From NCBI RefSeq assembly GCF_001942305.1, contig NZ_MKKE01000084.1:114925-178924 (forward strand): a DNA stretch of 64,000 nucleotides. Reading direction: 5' to 3'. Below are positions 18,104-27,799 of the stretch, in pieces. This DNA is from Saccharomonospora sp. CUA-673 (GTDB lineage: Bacteria > Actinomycetota > Actinomycetes > Mycobacteriales > Pseudonocardiaceae). The translations under genes and the position numbers were made by a program. The notes beneath the pieces were generated by a model that searched no databases, was not told the origin of the DNA, and was given only the letters and a program-made list of their open reading frames with translations. Positions within the stretch are counted from its first letter, which is position 1. The number at the start of each line of letters is the position of its first letter.

Positions 18104-19942
18104 ATGGGCCACTACAAGAGCAACGTCCGAGACCTGGAGTTCAACCTCTTCGAGGTCCTCGGCATCCAGGATCGTCTCGGCAAGGGCGTGCTGGCGGAGT
18201 CCGATGAGGAAACCGCCCGCGGCGTACTGTCCGAGCTCAACAACCTCGCCGTCGGCCCGCTGGCCGAGTCGTTCGAGGACGCGGACCGCAACCCGCCGGT
18301 ATACGACCCGAAGACCTTCTCCGCCACGCTGCCGGAGTCGTTCAAGAAGAGCTACCAGGCGCTGTGGGACGGCGAGTGGTGGCGCATCGGCCTCACCAAC
18401 AAGCTCGGCGGCTTCGGCCTGCCGCCGTCGGTGCAGTGGGCCGCCTCGGAGCTGATCCTCGGCGCGAACCCGGCGCTGTACATGTACATGGCCGGCCCGA
18501 ACTTCGCGATGGTCGTCGACGAGAACGGCACCGAGGAGCAGCAGCGCTGGGCCCAGATCATGATCGACCGCGCATGGGGCGCCACGATGGTGCTCACCGA
18601 GCCGGACGCCGGTTCGGACGTCGGCGCGGGCCGCACGAAGGCCGTCAAGCAGGAGGACGGCTCGTGGCACATCGACGGCGTGAAGCGGTTCATCACCTCC
18701 GCCGACCAGGACATGACCGAGAACATCATGCACCTGGTGCTCGCCCGCCCCGAGGGCCACGGCCCCGGCACCAAGGGCCTGTCGCTGTTCCTCGTGCCGA
18801 AGTTCCACTTCGACTCGGGCACCGGTGAGCTCGGCGAGCGCAACGGCGCCTACGTCACCAACGTCGAGCACAAGATGGGCCTGAAGGTCTCCACCACGTG
18901 CGAGCTGACGTTCGGCCAGCACGGCACGCCCGCCAAGGGTTGGCTGCTGGGCGAGGTGCACAACGGCATCGCGCAGATGTTCCAGGTCATCGAGTACGCG
19001 CGCATGATGGTCGGCACCAAGGCCATCGCGACGCTGTCCACCGGTTACCTCAACGCGCTCGAGTACGCCAAGGAGCGTGAGCAGGGTCCGGACCTGACGC
19101 GGCAGACCGACAAGGAAGCCCCGCGCGTCACCATCACGCACCACCCCGACGTGCGCCGCAGCCTGATGCTGCAGAAGGCCTACGCCGAGGGCCTGCGCGC
19201 CGTGTACCTGTACACCGCGTCGTTCCAGGACGTCGTGTGGACAAAGGAGGACGGCGAGGCCGACGAGGACACCGTCAAGCTCGCCGAGCGGGTCAACGAC
19301 CTGCTCCTGCCGATCGTCAAGGGCGTCGGCTCCGAGCGCGCCACCGAGCAGCTCGTGCAGTCGCTGCAGACGTTCGGCGGCTCCGGCTTCCTGCAGGAGT
19401 ACCCGGTCGAGCAGTACATCCGCGACGCGAAGATCGACTCGCTGTACGAGGGCACCACGGCCATCCAGTCGATGGACTTCTTCTTCCGGAAGATCGTCCG
19501 CGACAAGGGCCAGGCGCTGACCTACATCGCCGGTGAGATCACGAAGTTCATCGAGTCCGAGGCCGGCAACGGCCGCCTGAAGAAGGAGCGCGAGCTCCTC
19601 AAGCAGGCCCTCGACGACACCCAGGGCATCCTCGGCTCGATGATCGGCAACCTGACCTCCGCGCAGGAAGACGTCAAGAACGTCTACAAGGTCGGTCAGC
19701 ACAGCGTGCGCCTGCTGATGTCGGCCGGCGACCTGATCGTCGGCTGGAAGCTGCTCGAGCAGGCCGAGATCGCGCTCGGCAAGCTCGACGGCGCGTCCGC
19801 CAAGGACAAGAGCTTCTACGAGGGCAAGATCGCCGTGGCCTCGTTCTTCGCGAAGCAGGTCCTGCCCGAGCTGACCGCCCGCCGCGCTATCGCCGAGGCC
19901 GCCGACAACGACCTCATGGAGGTCGACGAGGCCGCGTTCTGA
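18104..19942 (+). CDS. fadE5: Acyl-CoA dehydrogenase, FadE5-like
   Basis: 612 residues, the long ~610-residue ACAD type represented by M. tuberculosis FadE5. Catalyses FAD-dependent alpha,beta-dehydrogenation of acyl-CoA esters. Visible: N-terminal extension MGHYKSNVRDLEFNLFEV, the FAD/substrate region VLTEPDAGSDVG, FITSADQD, and LQTFGGSGFLQEYPVEQYIRDAKIDSLYEGTT, where the Glu of YEGTT is the family's usual base position. GGAG precedes ATG 18104. Monocistronic with a strong terminator behind it. The fadA2 and htdX-fabG4 genes, its neighbours in mycobacteria, are 38 kb away here. Confidence 0.9.
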   Translation: MGHYKSNVRDLEFNLFEVLGIQDRLGKGVLAESDEETARGVLSELNNLAVGPLAESFEDADRNPPVYDPKTFSATLPESFKKSYQALWDGEWWRIGLTNKLGGFGLPPSVQWAASELILGANPALYMYMAGPNFAMVVDENGTEEQQRWAQIMIDRAWGATMVLTEPDAGSDVGAGRTKAVKQEDGSWHIDGVKRFITSADQDMTENIMHLVLARPEGHGPGTKGLSLFLVPKFHFDSGTGELGERNGAYVTNVEHKMGLKVSTTCELTFGQHGTPAKGWLLGEVHNGIAQMFQVIEYARMMVGTKAIATLSTGYLNALEYAKEREQGPDLTRQTDKEAPRVTITHHPDVRRSLMLQKAYAEGLRAVYLYTASFQDVVWTKEDGEADEDTVKLAERVNDLLLPIVKGVGSERATEQLVQSLQTFGGSGFLQEYPVEQYIRDAKIDSLYEGTTAIQSMDFFFRKIVRDKGQALTYIAGEITKFIESEAGNGRLKKERELLKQALDDTQGILGSMIGNLTSAQEDVKNVYKVGQHSVRLLMSAGDLIVGWKLLEQAEIALGKLDGASAKDKSFYEGKIAVASFFAKQVLPELTARRAIAEAADNDLMEVDEAAF

Positions 19943-20021
19943 TCGACTGATCAGTGAGCGCAGCGCTCGCGTACTGCGCAGCGCTGCCCCGCAGCGCTCG
20001 GACGCCGAGCGCACGAGGACC

Positions 20022-20067
20022 GGGCACTCCGGCCGTTCATCCCCCTGGCGGCCGGAGTGCCCTTTTT
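20022..20067 (+). terminator. Rho-independent terminator after fadE5
   Basis: GGGCACTCCGGCCG (20022-20035) pairs exactly with CGGCCGGAGTGCCC (20049-20062) and is followed by TTTTT (20063-20067): a textbook intrinsic terminator, about 80 bp after the fadE5 stop. Confidence 0.92.
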
Positions 20068-20189
20068 CGTGTTCCGGGCATGCGCTCCGGCACCGGCTGA
20101 CACCCCGATCGCCGGCGTCGCCCCGGGCGCACCGGGGCCGTCACTCGGGCCGGCAGCGGCGCCCGGCGACTGTTTGGGACTTTCCGCCC

Positions 20190-20232
20190 AAGGGCACCTT
20201 GGTTGCATTGGACGCAACCATGGGGCCCACGG
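20190..20232. repeat. Dispersed palindrome, copy R1
   Basis: Degenerate member: left arm AGGGCACCTTGGTTGC, right arm GCAACCATGGGGCCCA, 7-base spacer containing ATTGGA. The right half (ACCATGGGGCCC) is shared with the other copies. It lies between the fadE5 terminator and the glsB-like gene. Confidence 0.7.
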
Positions 20233-20306
20233 GTGCTTCCCATGGGTGCTTAGGTGAGCAGTGACCGCCTGGTCACGGGCGGGTACCTACACGGGAGGCG
20301 CAGAGC

Positions 20307-20588
20307 ATGACAATCACCGGGATCTTCTCGGCGGTGTTCGTCGGACTCGTACTCGGCGTGCTCGGCAGGCTCATCGCCCCGGGCAAGCAGAAGATCGCGA
20401 TCTGGCTGACGATCCTCGTCGGTATCGCGGCGGCGTTCGTCGGCACCGCCATCGCCCGCGGCATCGGCTACGCCGACGGAACCGGCTGGTCGTGGCTGGA
20501 ATTCTTCACCCAGCTCGTCGTCGCGGCCGTCGGCGTATCGCTCGTCGCCGGCTTCGCAGGCAAGGACCGCAGAGCCGTCCGCAACTAG
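20307..20588 (+). CDS. GlsB/YeaQ/YmgE-family stress-response membrane protein
   Basis: 93 residues with three hydrophobic helices (about 5-22, 28-50 and 65-85) and the family signatures VGLVLGVLGRLIAPGKQ near the N-terminus and VVAAVGVSLVAGFAGK near the C-terminus. Small integral membrane proteins of this family are induced by stress in several bacteria; mechanism unknown. A GGGAGGCGCAG element precedes ATG 20307. Confidence 0.85.
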   Translation: MTITGIFSAVFVGLVLGVLGRLIAPGKQKIAIWLTILVGIAAAFVGTAIARGIGYADGTGWSWLEFFTQLVVAAVGVSLVAGFAGKDRRAVRN

Positions 20589-20615
20589 TCGTCCACAACC
20601 GACTCGGCGGCCGAC

Positions 20616-22913
20616 TCAGTTCCGCGGCCCGTTCCGGTCGACCTGCTGGGCACGTGCATCGTCACCCGGCAGGATCGGGAAACCCGGTTCGGGTCGCGGA
20701 CGCGGCCGCTGATCGGGGCGGTCCTGGTTCGGCCGCTCGCACACCACCCGCGGCACCGGGTCGTAGGTGACCGTCGTCGACCGACGGTCCACGACCCGGT
20801 CGCTGTCGCGTGCCGTCACGATCCGCGTGTCGGTCACCGTGAAACCCTCCGCGCCCGCCGCGGCGTCGCAGCCCGGCCCGCGCTCACGCTGCACCGGCGG
20901 CGATTGGACGTCCCGGCGCTCGCTCGTCTGCCCGGAGACGTCGAACTGCCGCGTGCCCCACAGGCGCACCGTGACGTCGCCGCCCGACGTCGTCACCTGC
21001 ACCGCGACGCCGCTGCGCAGGTTGTTCGTGAACGCCAGCTCCGCGCTCGAGCCGTCCGCCAGCACCGCCACGGCGTCCCGGCCCGCCGGGTAGCGACCGA
21101 GGAACGTGCTGTGCGGCGTGTGACCGGCGTCCTCGAGGCCCGCGTTGTAGGCGGCGTTGTACAGCGTGCTGGTCAGCTGCGACGTCCCGCCGCCGATCAC
21201 GTCGGGACCCGTGCCGTCCTCGTTCACCGGCGCCGACACGTAGTTCTGCGACGCGGTCCGCGGACCGGTCACCTCGCTCAGCCGGAACGTTTCCCCCGGA
21301 TGCACGACCGTGCCGGTCACGGCGTCGGCCATCGTGGCGACGTTGCTCGCCGCGGCCCCGCCCAGACCGCCCGTGGTGAACTCGCCGACGACCTCCCGGA
21401 TGCCGAGCCCGCGCAGGTCGCCGGTGCTGACCTCGGGGTCCTGGGTGGCGTAGACGACGTCGAGCGTGCGGTTGTCGTCCCTGCTCGCGATGCTGACGAA
21501 CGGGGCGAACGTCTGCTGCCAGTCGATCCGCCTGCCGTCCTCGGACGGTTCCACCGACGGCCGCGCACCGGCGAACACGATCTCGGCGTTCGACGCGCGC
21601 CGCTCGGTGTCCCGCAGCTGGGGCGCGAGGAACTCCTGCAACGCCGACCGGTCGAGCGTCATCCGCAGCGCGCCGTCCTCTCCGGGGGAGTGCCGGGTGG
21701 CGTCGGCGATGTGCTTCGGGGTCAACGTCGCCGACCTGTCGGCGACCGGCTCGACGCCCTCCTCACCGTCGGTGCCGGGCGCCTGGACCGTCACCGGCGC
21801 CGACACGAGCGGTGTGGTCCGCTCCACGGCCTCCTGCACGCCCTGCCGGGACGTCCTGGCCTCCGTCACCGCGACGTCGAGCTCGATGGCGTTGCCGGCC
21901 AGCCAGTCGGACCTGATGGTGGAGGCCGCGCCGTCGACGTCGGTGAGCCACTGGCCCTGCCGCGGGAAGATCGGGAACGGCTCGACCGCGCCGGGCTCGA
22001 CGTTCGGACCGGTCACGGTGCGGAAGCCGACATTGCCCTCGCGGACCTCGTGGTCGATCTCCGACTCGGCCAACTTCGTGACCGCCTGGTGCAGCTTGTC
22101 CTCGTCCGCCGACGACACGACGCCGATCTCGCGCGTGGTGAACAGCGACGTCAGCCGGGACAGCGGGTCGATCGGCTGGTTTCCGGCCTGCTCGACGGTG
22201 CCCGCCCAGTCGACACCGAGCCCCGCCTCGGCCGGGTCGAGCCGCGTCGTGACGTCCCCGGCGCGCACCGGCATCGGGTCGGTCAGCCGCGGGCCCAGCT
22301 CGTCGCGCAGCTTGGCCTCGGCGTCGGCGGTCGGCATGCCGCCCACCTCGACGCCGGCGACGCTCACCCCGCGGGGCACGTCGCCGATGCTGGTGATCAG
22401 GTCGACCATGTACACGAGCAGCAGCACCACGACCGTGCCGCCGAAGACCATGAACGCCTTGCCGATGCCGCGTTTGACCCGCGTGCCGCGCCCACTGGGC
22501 CGTTCGTCGGCCGAACCGAGCAGGTCGGCGGCCAGTCCGGGAGGGGCGGCCGCGCTCGCCGCCCCGAGACCGCCCGCGGCCTCGTCGCGGTAGCGCACGC
22601 TCGGGTAGGCGGAGAACGCGGCGGCGGGCAGGTCCATGTCGGGATCGGTCACCGGCGCGCCGGGGTCGTTCTCCCACGCGGGATCGTGCGAGAGCAGCCA
22701 GTTGTCGGGCAGATCCAGCGAATCGTCACCGAGGGAGGCACCGGGGGAGTCACCGGGGGAGTCACCGGGGGAGTCACTGCCGGGGCCACCGGGGGGAGCA
22801 CCGTCGGGGGCGCCCTCGGGGACGTGACTGTCCGCCGCACCGACGTCGGCGTCACCGCCGCCGCTGTCCGGTCGGGCCGGGTCGTCCCACGGCCGGTCGT
22901 CCTCCTCGCGCAC
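20616..22913 (-). CDS. VanW-family cell-envelope protein
   Basis: 765 residues from GTG 22911-22913, with GGGGAGG five bases upstream. Order: ~150-residue disordered acidic cytosolic region, one membrane helix (about 155-175, KAFMVFGGTVVVLLLVYMVDL), two YoaR/PG_binding_4-like domains, then the VanW domain (VVHPGETFRLSEVTGPR, VIGGGTSQLTSTLYNAAYNAG, TPHSTFLGRYPAGRDAVAV) and a Pro/Arg-rich tail. Such proteins sit in the envelope with a peptidoglycan-related role that is not biochemically settled. A 12-bp repeat (GGGGGAGTCACC, about 22743-22777) encodes GDSP repeats in the N-terminal region and may vary in copy number between strains. Confidence 0.88.
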   Translation of the reverse strand: MREEDDRPWDDPARPDSGGGDADVGAADSHVPEGAPDGAPPGGPGSDSPGDSPGDSPGASLGDDSLDLPDNWLLSHDPAWENDPGAPVTDPDMDLPAAAFSAYPSVRYRDEAAGGLGAASAAAPPGLAADLLGSADERPSGRGTRVKRGIGKAFMVFGGTVVVLLLVYMVDLITSIGDVPRGVSVAGVEVGGMPTADAEAKLRDELGPRLTDPMPVRAGDVTTRLDPAEAGLGVDWAGTVEQAGNQPIDPLSRLTSLFTTREIGVVSSADEDKLHQAVTKLAESEIDHEVREGNVGFRTVTGPNVEPGAVEPFPIFPRQGQWLTDVDGAASTIRSDWLAGNAIELDVAVTEARTSRQGVQEAVERTTPLVSAPVTVQAPGTDGEEGVEPVADRSATLTPKHIADATRHSPGEDGALRMTLDRSALQEFLAPQLRDTERRASNAEIVFAGARPSVEPSEDGRRIDWQQTFAPFVSIASRDDNRTLDVVYATQDPEVSTGDLRGLGIREVVGEFTTGGLGGAAASNVATMADAVTGTVVHPGETFRLSEVTGPRTASQNYVSAPVNEDGTGPDVIGGGTSQLTSTLYNAAYNAGLEDAGHTPHSTFLGRYPAGRDAVAVLADGSSAELAFTNNLRSGVAVQVTTSGGDVTVRLWGTRQFDVSGQTSERRDVQSPPVQRERGPGCDAAAGAEGFTVTDTRIVTARDSDRVVDRRSTTVTYDPVPRVVCERPNQDRPDQRPRPRPEPGFPILPGDDARAQQVDRNGPRN

Positions 22914-22935
22914 CAGCCCTCCCCGTGTGGTCGGG

Positions 22936-23268
22936 TTACAAGTACAAGCCTGTGCCCTGTTCGGTCCGTTCGCTGGCGATGGCGTGCACGTCACGCTCAC
23001 GCATCACCAGATAGCCGTCCCCCTGGATCTCCACCTCGAGCGGATCCTCGGGGTTGAACAGGACTCGGTCACCGATCTGGATGTTGCGGACGTTGTTGCC
23101 CACCCCGAGGACGTCGCCCCAGCAGAGCCTGCTGGCGACCTGCGCCGTCGCGGGGATGACGATTCCGCTGCTGCTCCTCCGTTCGCCCTCGTCGGACGGC
23201 TGCCGGACGAGCAGCCGGTCGTGCAGCATCTGGATCTCGAGCTTCGTGTCGTTCCGGGGTTCAACCAC
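22936..23268 (-). CDS. GroES-like co-chaperonin family protein
   Basis: 110 residues with the Cpn10 beta-barrel pattern: MLHDRLLVRQ, GERRSSSGIVIPATAQ (mobile-loop region), GDVLGVG and GDRVLFNPED, and a C-terminal YLVMRERDVHAI. It lacks the exact canonical GroES ending and is probably the second, divergent GroES-like protein found in actinobacteria rather than the housekeeping one. The start is uncertain: GTG 23266-23268 fits the frame, but the best Shine-Dalgarno (GGAGG at 23281-23285) points to ATG 23274-23276 in another frame. Confidence 0.75.
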   Translation of the reverse strand: MVEPRNDTKLEIQMLHDRLLVRQPSDEGERRSSSGIVIPATAQVASRLCWGDVLGVGNNVRNIQIGDRVLFNPEDPLEVEIQGDGYLVMRERDVHAIASERTEQGTGLYL

Positions 23269-23277
23269 ACGCTCATG

Positions 23278-25158
23278 TTAGGCCTCCCCGGCTCCGGGAT
23301 TTCCGGACATGACGAGGCTCAACCCACTCTCGCCCGACCGTTCGATCCGCACCGGCACGCCCCAGTCCTGCCGTGTGACCCGGCAGACGGGGTGTTCGGC
23401 GTCGACGTCGCAGCTCGCGGCCTGCGCGACGACCTGCAGCACACCCTCGGTGACATCGCCGGACAGGCGGATCATGCGGGACAGGTCGGTGTCCGCACCT
23501 GCGCCCTCGACCAGCAGTTCCGGCGGCGACGCGCTCACCTCGAGCCGCGTCGACGGGCCGTAGCGGTCGTCGAGCTTCTGCCCGGGCGGCGGGGTGAACA
23601 CGACCTCCAGCTGCATCGCGCCCGAGGCCAGCACCGTGGCGGGCCTGCGCACCTCGAGGGCCTCGCCGGCCACCTGGTCGGCACCCGAGGTGTCCAACGG
23701 CGTCAGCCGGTGCGCGCCGGTCTCGACGACCAGCACGTCGGCGTCGGTGACGACCAGGCCCGCGGGTTCGGCGAACCCGGCCGCGAGGGTGCTGACCTCG
23801 CCGGACGACGGGTCGTAGCGGCGGACGGCGCCGTTGTAGGTGTCGGCGATCCCGATCGTGCCGTCGGGCAACACGGCCACGCCCTGCGGATGCTGCAGCA
23901 GCGCCTGCGTGGCCTTGCCGTCGCGGTGCCCGAACTGGAACAGGTCCACCCCGACGGCCGTGTGGACGTCGAAACCGTCCCGGCCGTCGCTCTCGATCCA
24001 GCGCAGCGCCGACGTCTCCGCGTCGACGAACCACAGCCGGTTGCGGCCCACGGCCAGCCCGGACGGCTGGGCGAGGAACGCCTCACCGGCGGCGCCGTCG
24101 CGCAGCCCCTCGGTGGTCGTGCCCGCGAGCCTGCGCACCGTGTCCTCGACGGGGTCGAACACGCCGAGCGTGTGGTTGCCCGCCATCGCGATGACGACGC
24201 CGCCCGCCTCGTCCCACCAGCAGACGTCCCACGGGCTGGTCAGGTCGACGTCGAGGGCCTTGCCGCTGTCGTCCCCGTCGCGCCACTGCGTGCCCGTGCC
24301 GGCGACCGTGGTCACCGACCCGGTCGACAGGTCGACACCACGCAGCGTGTGGCCTGCCGTGTCGGCGACGACCAGGTGGTAGCCGACCCGGTTCGCGACC
24401 TCCTCCGGCAGCAACGTGAGCCCGGACGGCTCGGCGAACGTGGCGACGTCGAACGCACCGTCCCGGCCGCCGCGCTCGCCACTACCGAAGCGGCGGACCA
24501 CGGTCTCGGCGTCGGAGGCGAACTCGGCGACGCCGTGGCCCGCGGCATCGGCGACCAGGAGCCGCCCGGCCGCGGTGACGACGGCGCTCGCCGGGTAGCG
24601 CAGGTCGGTGTCGGCCTGCTCGGCCGCGACGTACGGGCTGTCGCCGCGGCGCAGCGTGCCCTTGGCGTCGTGGGTCTCGACCAGCTCGGCCAGCACGCGG
24701 CGCACCGCCTCGCCGTGTCCCTCACCGGCGGCGACGTGCACGACGTAGCCCTCGGGGTCGATCAGCACGAGCGTCGGCCACGCCTTCACCGCGTACTGCT
24801 GCCACGTGGTCATCGCCGGGTCGTTCAGCACCGGGTGGTGCACGCCGTAGCGCTCGACGGCGGCCGCGATGGCGTCGCACTCGCCTTCGTGGGTGAACTT
24901 CGGCGAATGCACCCCGATCGTCACCAGGACGTCGGCGAACTCCTCCTCGATCGGCCGCAGCTCGTCCAGGACGTGCAGACAGTTGATGCAGCCCGACGTC
25001 CAGAAGTCCAGGAGCACGATCTTGCCGCGCAGATCCGCCAACCGGAGCCGCCGTCCGCCCGTGTTCAGCCAGTCGGTGCCGGCCAGTTCGGGGGCGCGCA
25101 CGTGGCGTCGCGCGGCGGTCGGTTCAGCTGCTGCGGGGTCTCGATCGGTAGTGCTCAC
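23278..25158 (-). CDS. NHL-repeat thioredoxin-family protein (NHLRC2-like)
   Basis: 626 residues. Residues ~20-165 are a TlpA-like thioredoxin domain with active site WTSGCINC (Cys57, Cys60) and the cis-Pro segment AWPTLVLI. Residues ~170-490 are NHL/YWTD-type beta-propeller blades (repeated GLTLLPEE..., VADTAGHTLRGV, QPSGLAVG, HPQGVAVLPDGTIGIADTYN). A C-terminal beta domain follows. The same order occurs in NHLRC2. A thiol-redox or scaffold role is inferred; no signal peptide is seen, so it is cytosolic. It ends 10 bp before the GroES-like gene. Confidence 0.88.
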   Translation of the reverse strand: MSTTDRDPAAAEPTAARRHVRAPELAGTDWLNTGGRRLRLADLRGKIVLLDFWTSGCINCLHVLDELRPIEEEFADVLVTIGVHSPKFTHEGECDAIAAAVERYGVHHPVLNDPAMTTWQQYAVKAWPTLVLIDPEGYVVHVAAGEGHGEAVRRVLAELVETHDAKGTLRRGDSPYVAAEQADTDLRYPASAVVTAAGRLLVADAAGHGVAEFASDAETVVRRFGSGERGGRDGAFDVATFAEPSGLTLLPEEVANRVGYHLVVADTAGHTLRGVDLSTGSVTTVAGTGTQWRDGDDSGKALDVDLTSPWDVCWWDEAGGVVIAMAGNHTLGVFDPVEDTVRRLAGTTTEGLRDGAAGEAFLAQPSGLAVGRNRLWFVDAETSALRWIESDGRDGFDVHTAVGVDLFQFGHRDGKATQALLQHPQGVAVLPDGTIGIADTYNGAVRRYDPSSGEVSTLAAGFAEPAGLVVTDADVLVVETGAHRLTPLDTSGADQVAGEALEVRRPATVLASGAMQLEVVFTPPPGQKLDDRYGPSTRLEVSASPPELLVEGAGADTDLSRMIRLSGDVTEGVLQVVAQAASCDVDAEHPVCRVTRQDWGVPVRIERSGESGLSLVMSGNPGAGEA

Positions 25159-25345
25159 AGTTCAAGTGAACGCCACCGGAGCCCAAAATTAAGCCCCCCA
25201 GTGCTCCATTACACCCACGAGAGCGATCACCCGGCGTCGCCGGTCACCGGACGGTGTTGCTCGCCGCCGCCCTGGTCGTACCGACAGTCGCACGAATGCT
25301 CTGTCCGAGTGCCCACCGATCGGGCCCCGGTGACACCACGCAGCG

Positions 25346-27688
25346 TCACCCGGAGTTGGTTCGGCGGAGGGCTCGGGTCATGCCGGCCGCGGCGGTGGTG
25401 GCCAGTACCCAGCCGGTGGCCGTGAACGCGGTCGAGACCCATTTGTCCTCGTCGGCCATGTGCCAGCGGCCCTTGTTGCCGAAGTCGACGATCGGCACCA
25501 GCAGGTCGACCGTGTACAGCACGGGGTTCCACTCGAGCCCGGTGTCGTCCTGGTTGACGACGCAGCGGGTGTCGCTGATGGCGACGTGGTCGGGGTCGTG
25601 CACGCAGTCGTCGGAGCGGAGGCCGAACCACAGGCTGCCGCCGACGAGCAGCAGCACCAGCAGGCCGATCGCGCGCACCGGACGGTAGCCGTACCCGACC
25701 ATCCACCGTTGCAGCAGGCTCCACAGCCGCACGCCGAGCCCGACGACCGGCCTGCCGTGGGCGAGCGATTCGTACCGGTACTGCTGCTTCTTCGCCAGCA
25801 CCCAGTCGGCGTGGTCCTCGTTGCCGCCGGAGCGCAGCATCGCGGCGAACTGGTCGTACGGCCCGGGCCGGTACCCGCCGATCGCGTCGTGCAGCAGCGT
25901 GAGCCTGCGGCGCACGGCACGGTGGTCGTCGATCGCGATCGGCTCGGCGAGCCCGCCGTAGTGGAAGTCCTCGAGTGCGAGCCCGCCGGTGGCCAGCCAC
26001 AGCTCGGTGGAGTCGTCGAGCGTGCCGCACTGCGAACGCAACAGCACCACCCTGCCGCGCGGCGGACAGCCGGGCCGCAGGACGAACTCGTCGGCGCTCG
26101 TGTCGCCCGCGTCGAGCGCGATGACGCCGTCCTTGGGGTCCTCGCCGTCGTTCGGGGCGCCGTGCAGCTCGGCGTCGGTGACGTCGAACTGCCGCGCGAT
26201 GGCGGCCCCGTCGGTGGTCACGCCGCCGCGCACGACGGGCGGCCTGCGCTTCTCGGACGTCAGCAGCACGCTGCGGGCGACCTTCACCGACCGCAGGTCC
26301 ACGGCCCAGTGTCCGTACTCGGTGATCTCCGGATCGGAGACCTCGACGGCCCGCAGGTCGATGCTGCCGCCGACGGTCATGCCCATCAGCCGCAGCGTCC
26401 CCTTCGCCGACGAGCGCTTGATCTGCATGTTCCCGGAGACGGTGCTGCGCCGCGCCGACAGCACGTCCCGTCCGGGGTGGACGAACGTGCCGTCGGTGAG
26501 GTGGACGTTGCCGCGGACCGCGACGTCGGCGAGCCGCAACTGCCCGCGGACCCGCATCCGCTGACCGTCCACGTCGCCGTTGATCTCGCTGCCGTCGAGG
26601 TGCACGGCGCGGTCGCGGAACGGCGGCTCCTTGCTCGGCAGCACGCGGATGTGCGCGTCGGACATGCGCAGCGAGCCGCCGATGCGGGAGTTGACCAGGC
26701 GGACCGTGCCGGTGACGTCGAACCCGTCGGACAGTTCGACATTGCCGTCCACCTGCAGCCGGTCGGCGACGAGCGCGGGCCACGGGTCGACGTACCAGTC
26801 GCCGGTCTTCCACGCGTCGACGGCGAGCGCCCCGCCCTGTTTCATGCGCAGCCGCGCTCCGCGGAGGTTGATGTCACCTGCGATGCGCGCGCCGGCCAGG
26901 TACACCAGCCCGGCCGCCGAGAACGGGCGGACCCCGTCCTCGCCCACGGCGCGTTCGACCTCGCACCGCAGGCTCCCGCCGATGTGCGCGCCGTTGGCGT
27001 TGAGGGCGAACCCGTCGGGGTTGCGCAGCCGCGCACCGGAGAAGTTGACGTTGCCTCCGGTGCGCAGGCCGGGGACGCGGACCTCGCCGTCGGCGCTGAG
27101 CCGGTACGCCAGGAACGCGCCGGTGACGACGAGCCGGTCGGCCTGGATCGCCCTGCTCCGCGGATAGTGCACCCGCGTGCCGGTGAACACGACCGAACCC
27201 TCGACGACCGAGTCGGTGAGGTTGACGGCCGCGTCGGGCAGGCCGCGGTCGAACTCGCCGACGCGCCGCACCGTGGTGTCGATGTCGGCCGTCTCGGGGT
27301 CGACCTCGATGTTGCACTTGATCAGCCGCAGGTCGTTGCCGGTGCGCAGGTTCCTGGCGTGCAGACCGGGCAGGCGGCAGCGCCGGAACACCAGGCCCAG
27401 CAGGTTCGCCTCGCGGACGTCGGGGACCTGTTCGAACCGGCACCGTTCGAAGCGGAACAGGTAGCGCAGGTCGGCGCCGCGCAGGTCGAGCCTGCCGGTG
27501 ATGTAGGCGTTCTCGACCTGCACGATCGGGGCGTTCGTCGACTGCCTGCGCCACCGCCGCAGCGCACCGGACGCCGGTTCTATGAACGGGCGCACCAGCT
27601 CGGCGGCGTCGACGATCTGCTCCGGCACGGCGTCCGGATCGAACGGGTCGTACCGCGGCCGCTCCGCGTGTTCCGGCGATCCGGCCAT
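25346..27688 (-). CDS. Right-handed beta-helix/pentapeptide-like membrane protein
   Basis: 780 residues. Residues ~50-560 are repeats rich in G-x-(L/V)-x-L-x-x-(A/S)-x-(I/V) units (ITGRLDLRGADLRYL, VEGSVVF, IGGSLRMSDAHI, VRGQLRLADVAVRGNVHL), resembling stacked beta-helix coils like pentapeptide repeat proteins. The C-terminal 200 residues are helical with two membrane spans (around AIGLLVLLLVGGSLWFGL and STAFTATGWVLATTAAAG). Streptomyces homologs are often labelled membrane-associated oxidoreductase, but no redox motif is visible here. Monocistronic. Confidence 0.7.
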   Translation of the reverse strand: MAGSPEHAERPRYDPFDPDAVPEQIVDAAELVRPFIEPASGALRRWRRQSTNAPIVQVENAYITGRLDLRGADLRYLFRFERCRFEQVPDVREANLLGLVFRRCRLPGLHARNLRTGNDLRLIKCNIEVDPETADIDTTVRRVGEFDRGLPDAAVNLTDSVVEGSVVFTGTRVHYPRSRAIQADRLVVTGAFLAYRLSADGEVRVPGLRTGGNVNFSGARLRNPDGFALNANGAHIGGSLRCEVERAVGEDGVRPFSAAGLVYLAGARIAGDINLRGARLRMKQGGALAVDAWKTGDWYVDPWPALVADRLQVDGNVELSDGFDVTGTVRLVNSRIGGSLRMSDAHIRVLPSKEPPFRDRAVHLDGSEINGDVDGQRMRVRGQLRLADVAVRGNVHLTDGTFVHPGRDVLSARRSTVSGNMQIKRSSAKGTLRLMGMTVGGSIDLRAVEVSDPEITEYGHWAVDLRSVKVARSVLLTSEKRRPPVVRGGVTTDGAAIARQFDVTDAELHGAPNDGEDPKDGVIALDAGDTSADEFVLRPGCPPRGRVVLLRSQCGTLDDSTELWLATGGLALEDFHYGGLAEPIAIDDHRAVRRRLTLLHDAIGGYRPGPYDQFAAMLRSGGNEDHADWVLAKKQQYRYESLAHGRPVVGLGVRLWSLLQRWMVGYGYRPVRAIGLLVLLLVGGSLWFGLRSDDCVHDPDHVAISDTRCVVNQDDTGLEWNPVLYTVDLLVPIVDFGNKGRWHMADEDKWVSTAFTATGWVLATTAAAGMTRALRRTNSG

Positions 27689-27799
27689 GCGTGACGCCCC
27701 TCTCCGCTGCCGCCCGATGACGCTCCGTCGCGATGGCGCAGAGCGAACCTACCGCGCGGACAGGGGAAAATCACCGGTTCCGGTGATCTTCGCCGGGGC

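Noticed and set aside
25460..27694. Long open frames opposite the beta-helix gene (also opposite fadE5, VanW and the thioredoxin gene)
   Set aside because: They mirror codon bias of the real genes, lack ribosome binding sites and family motifs.
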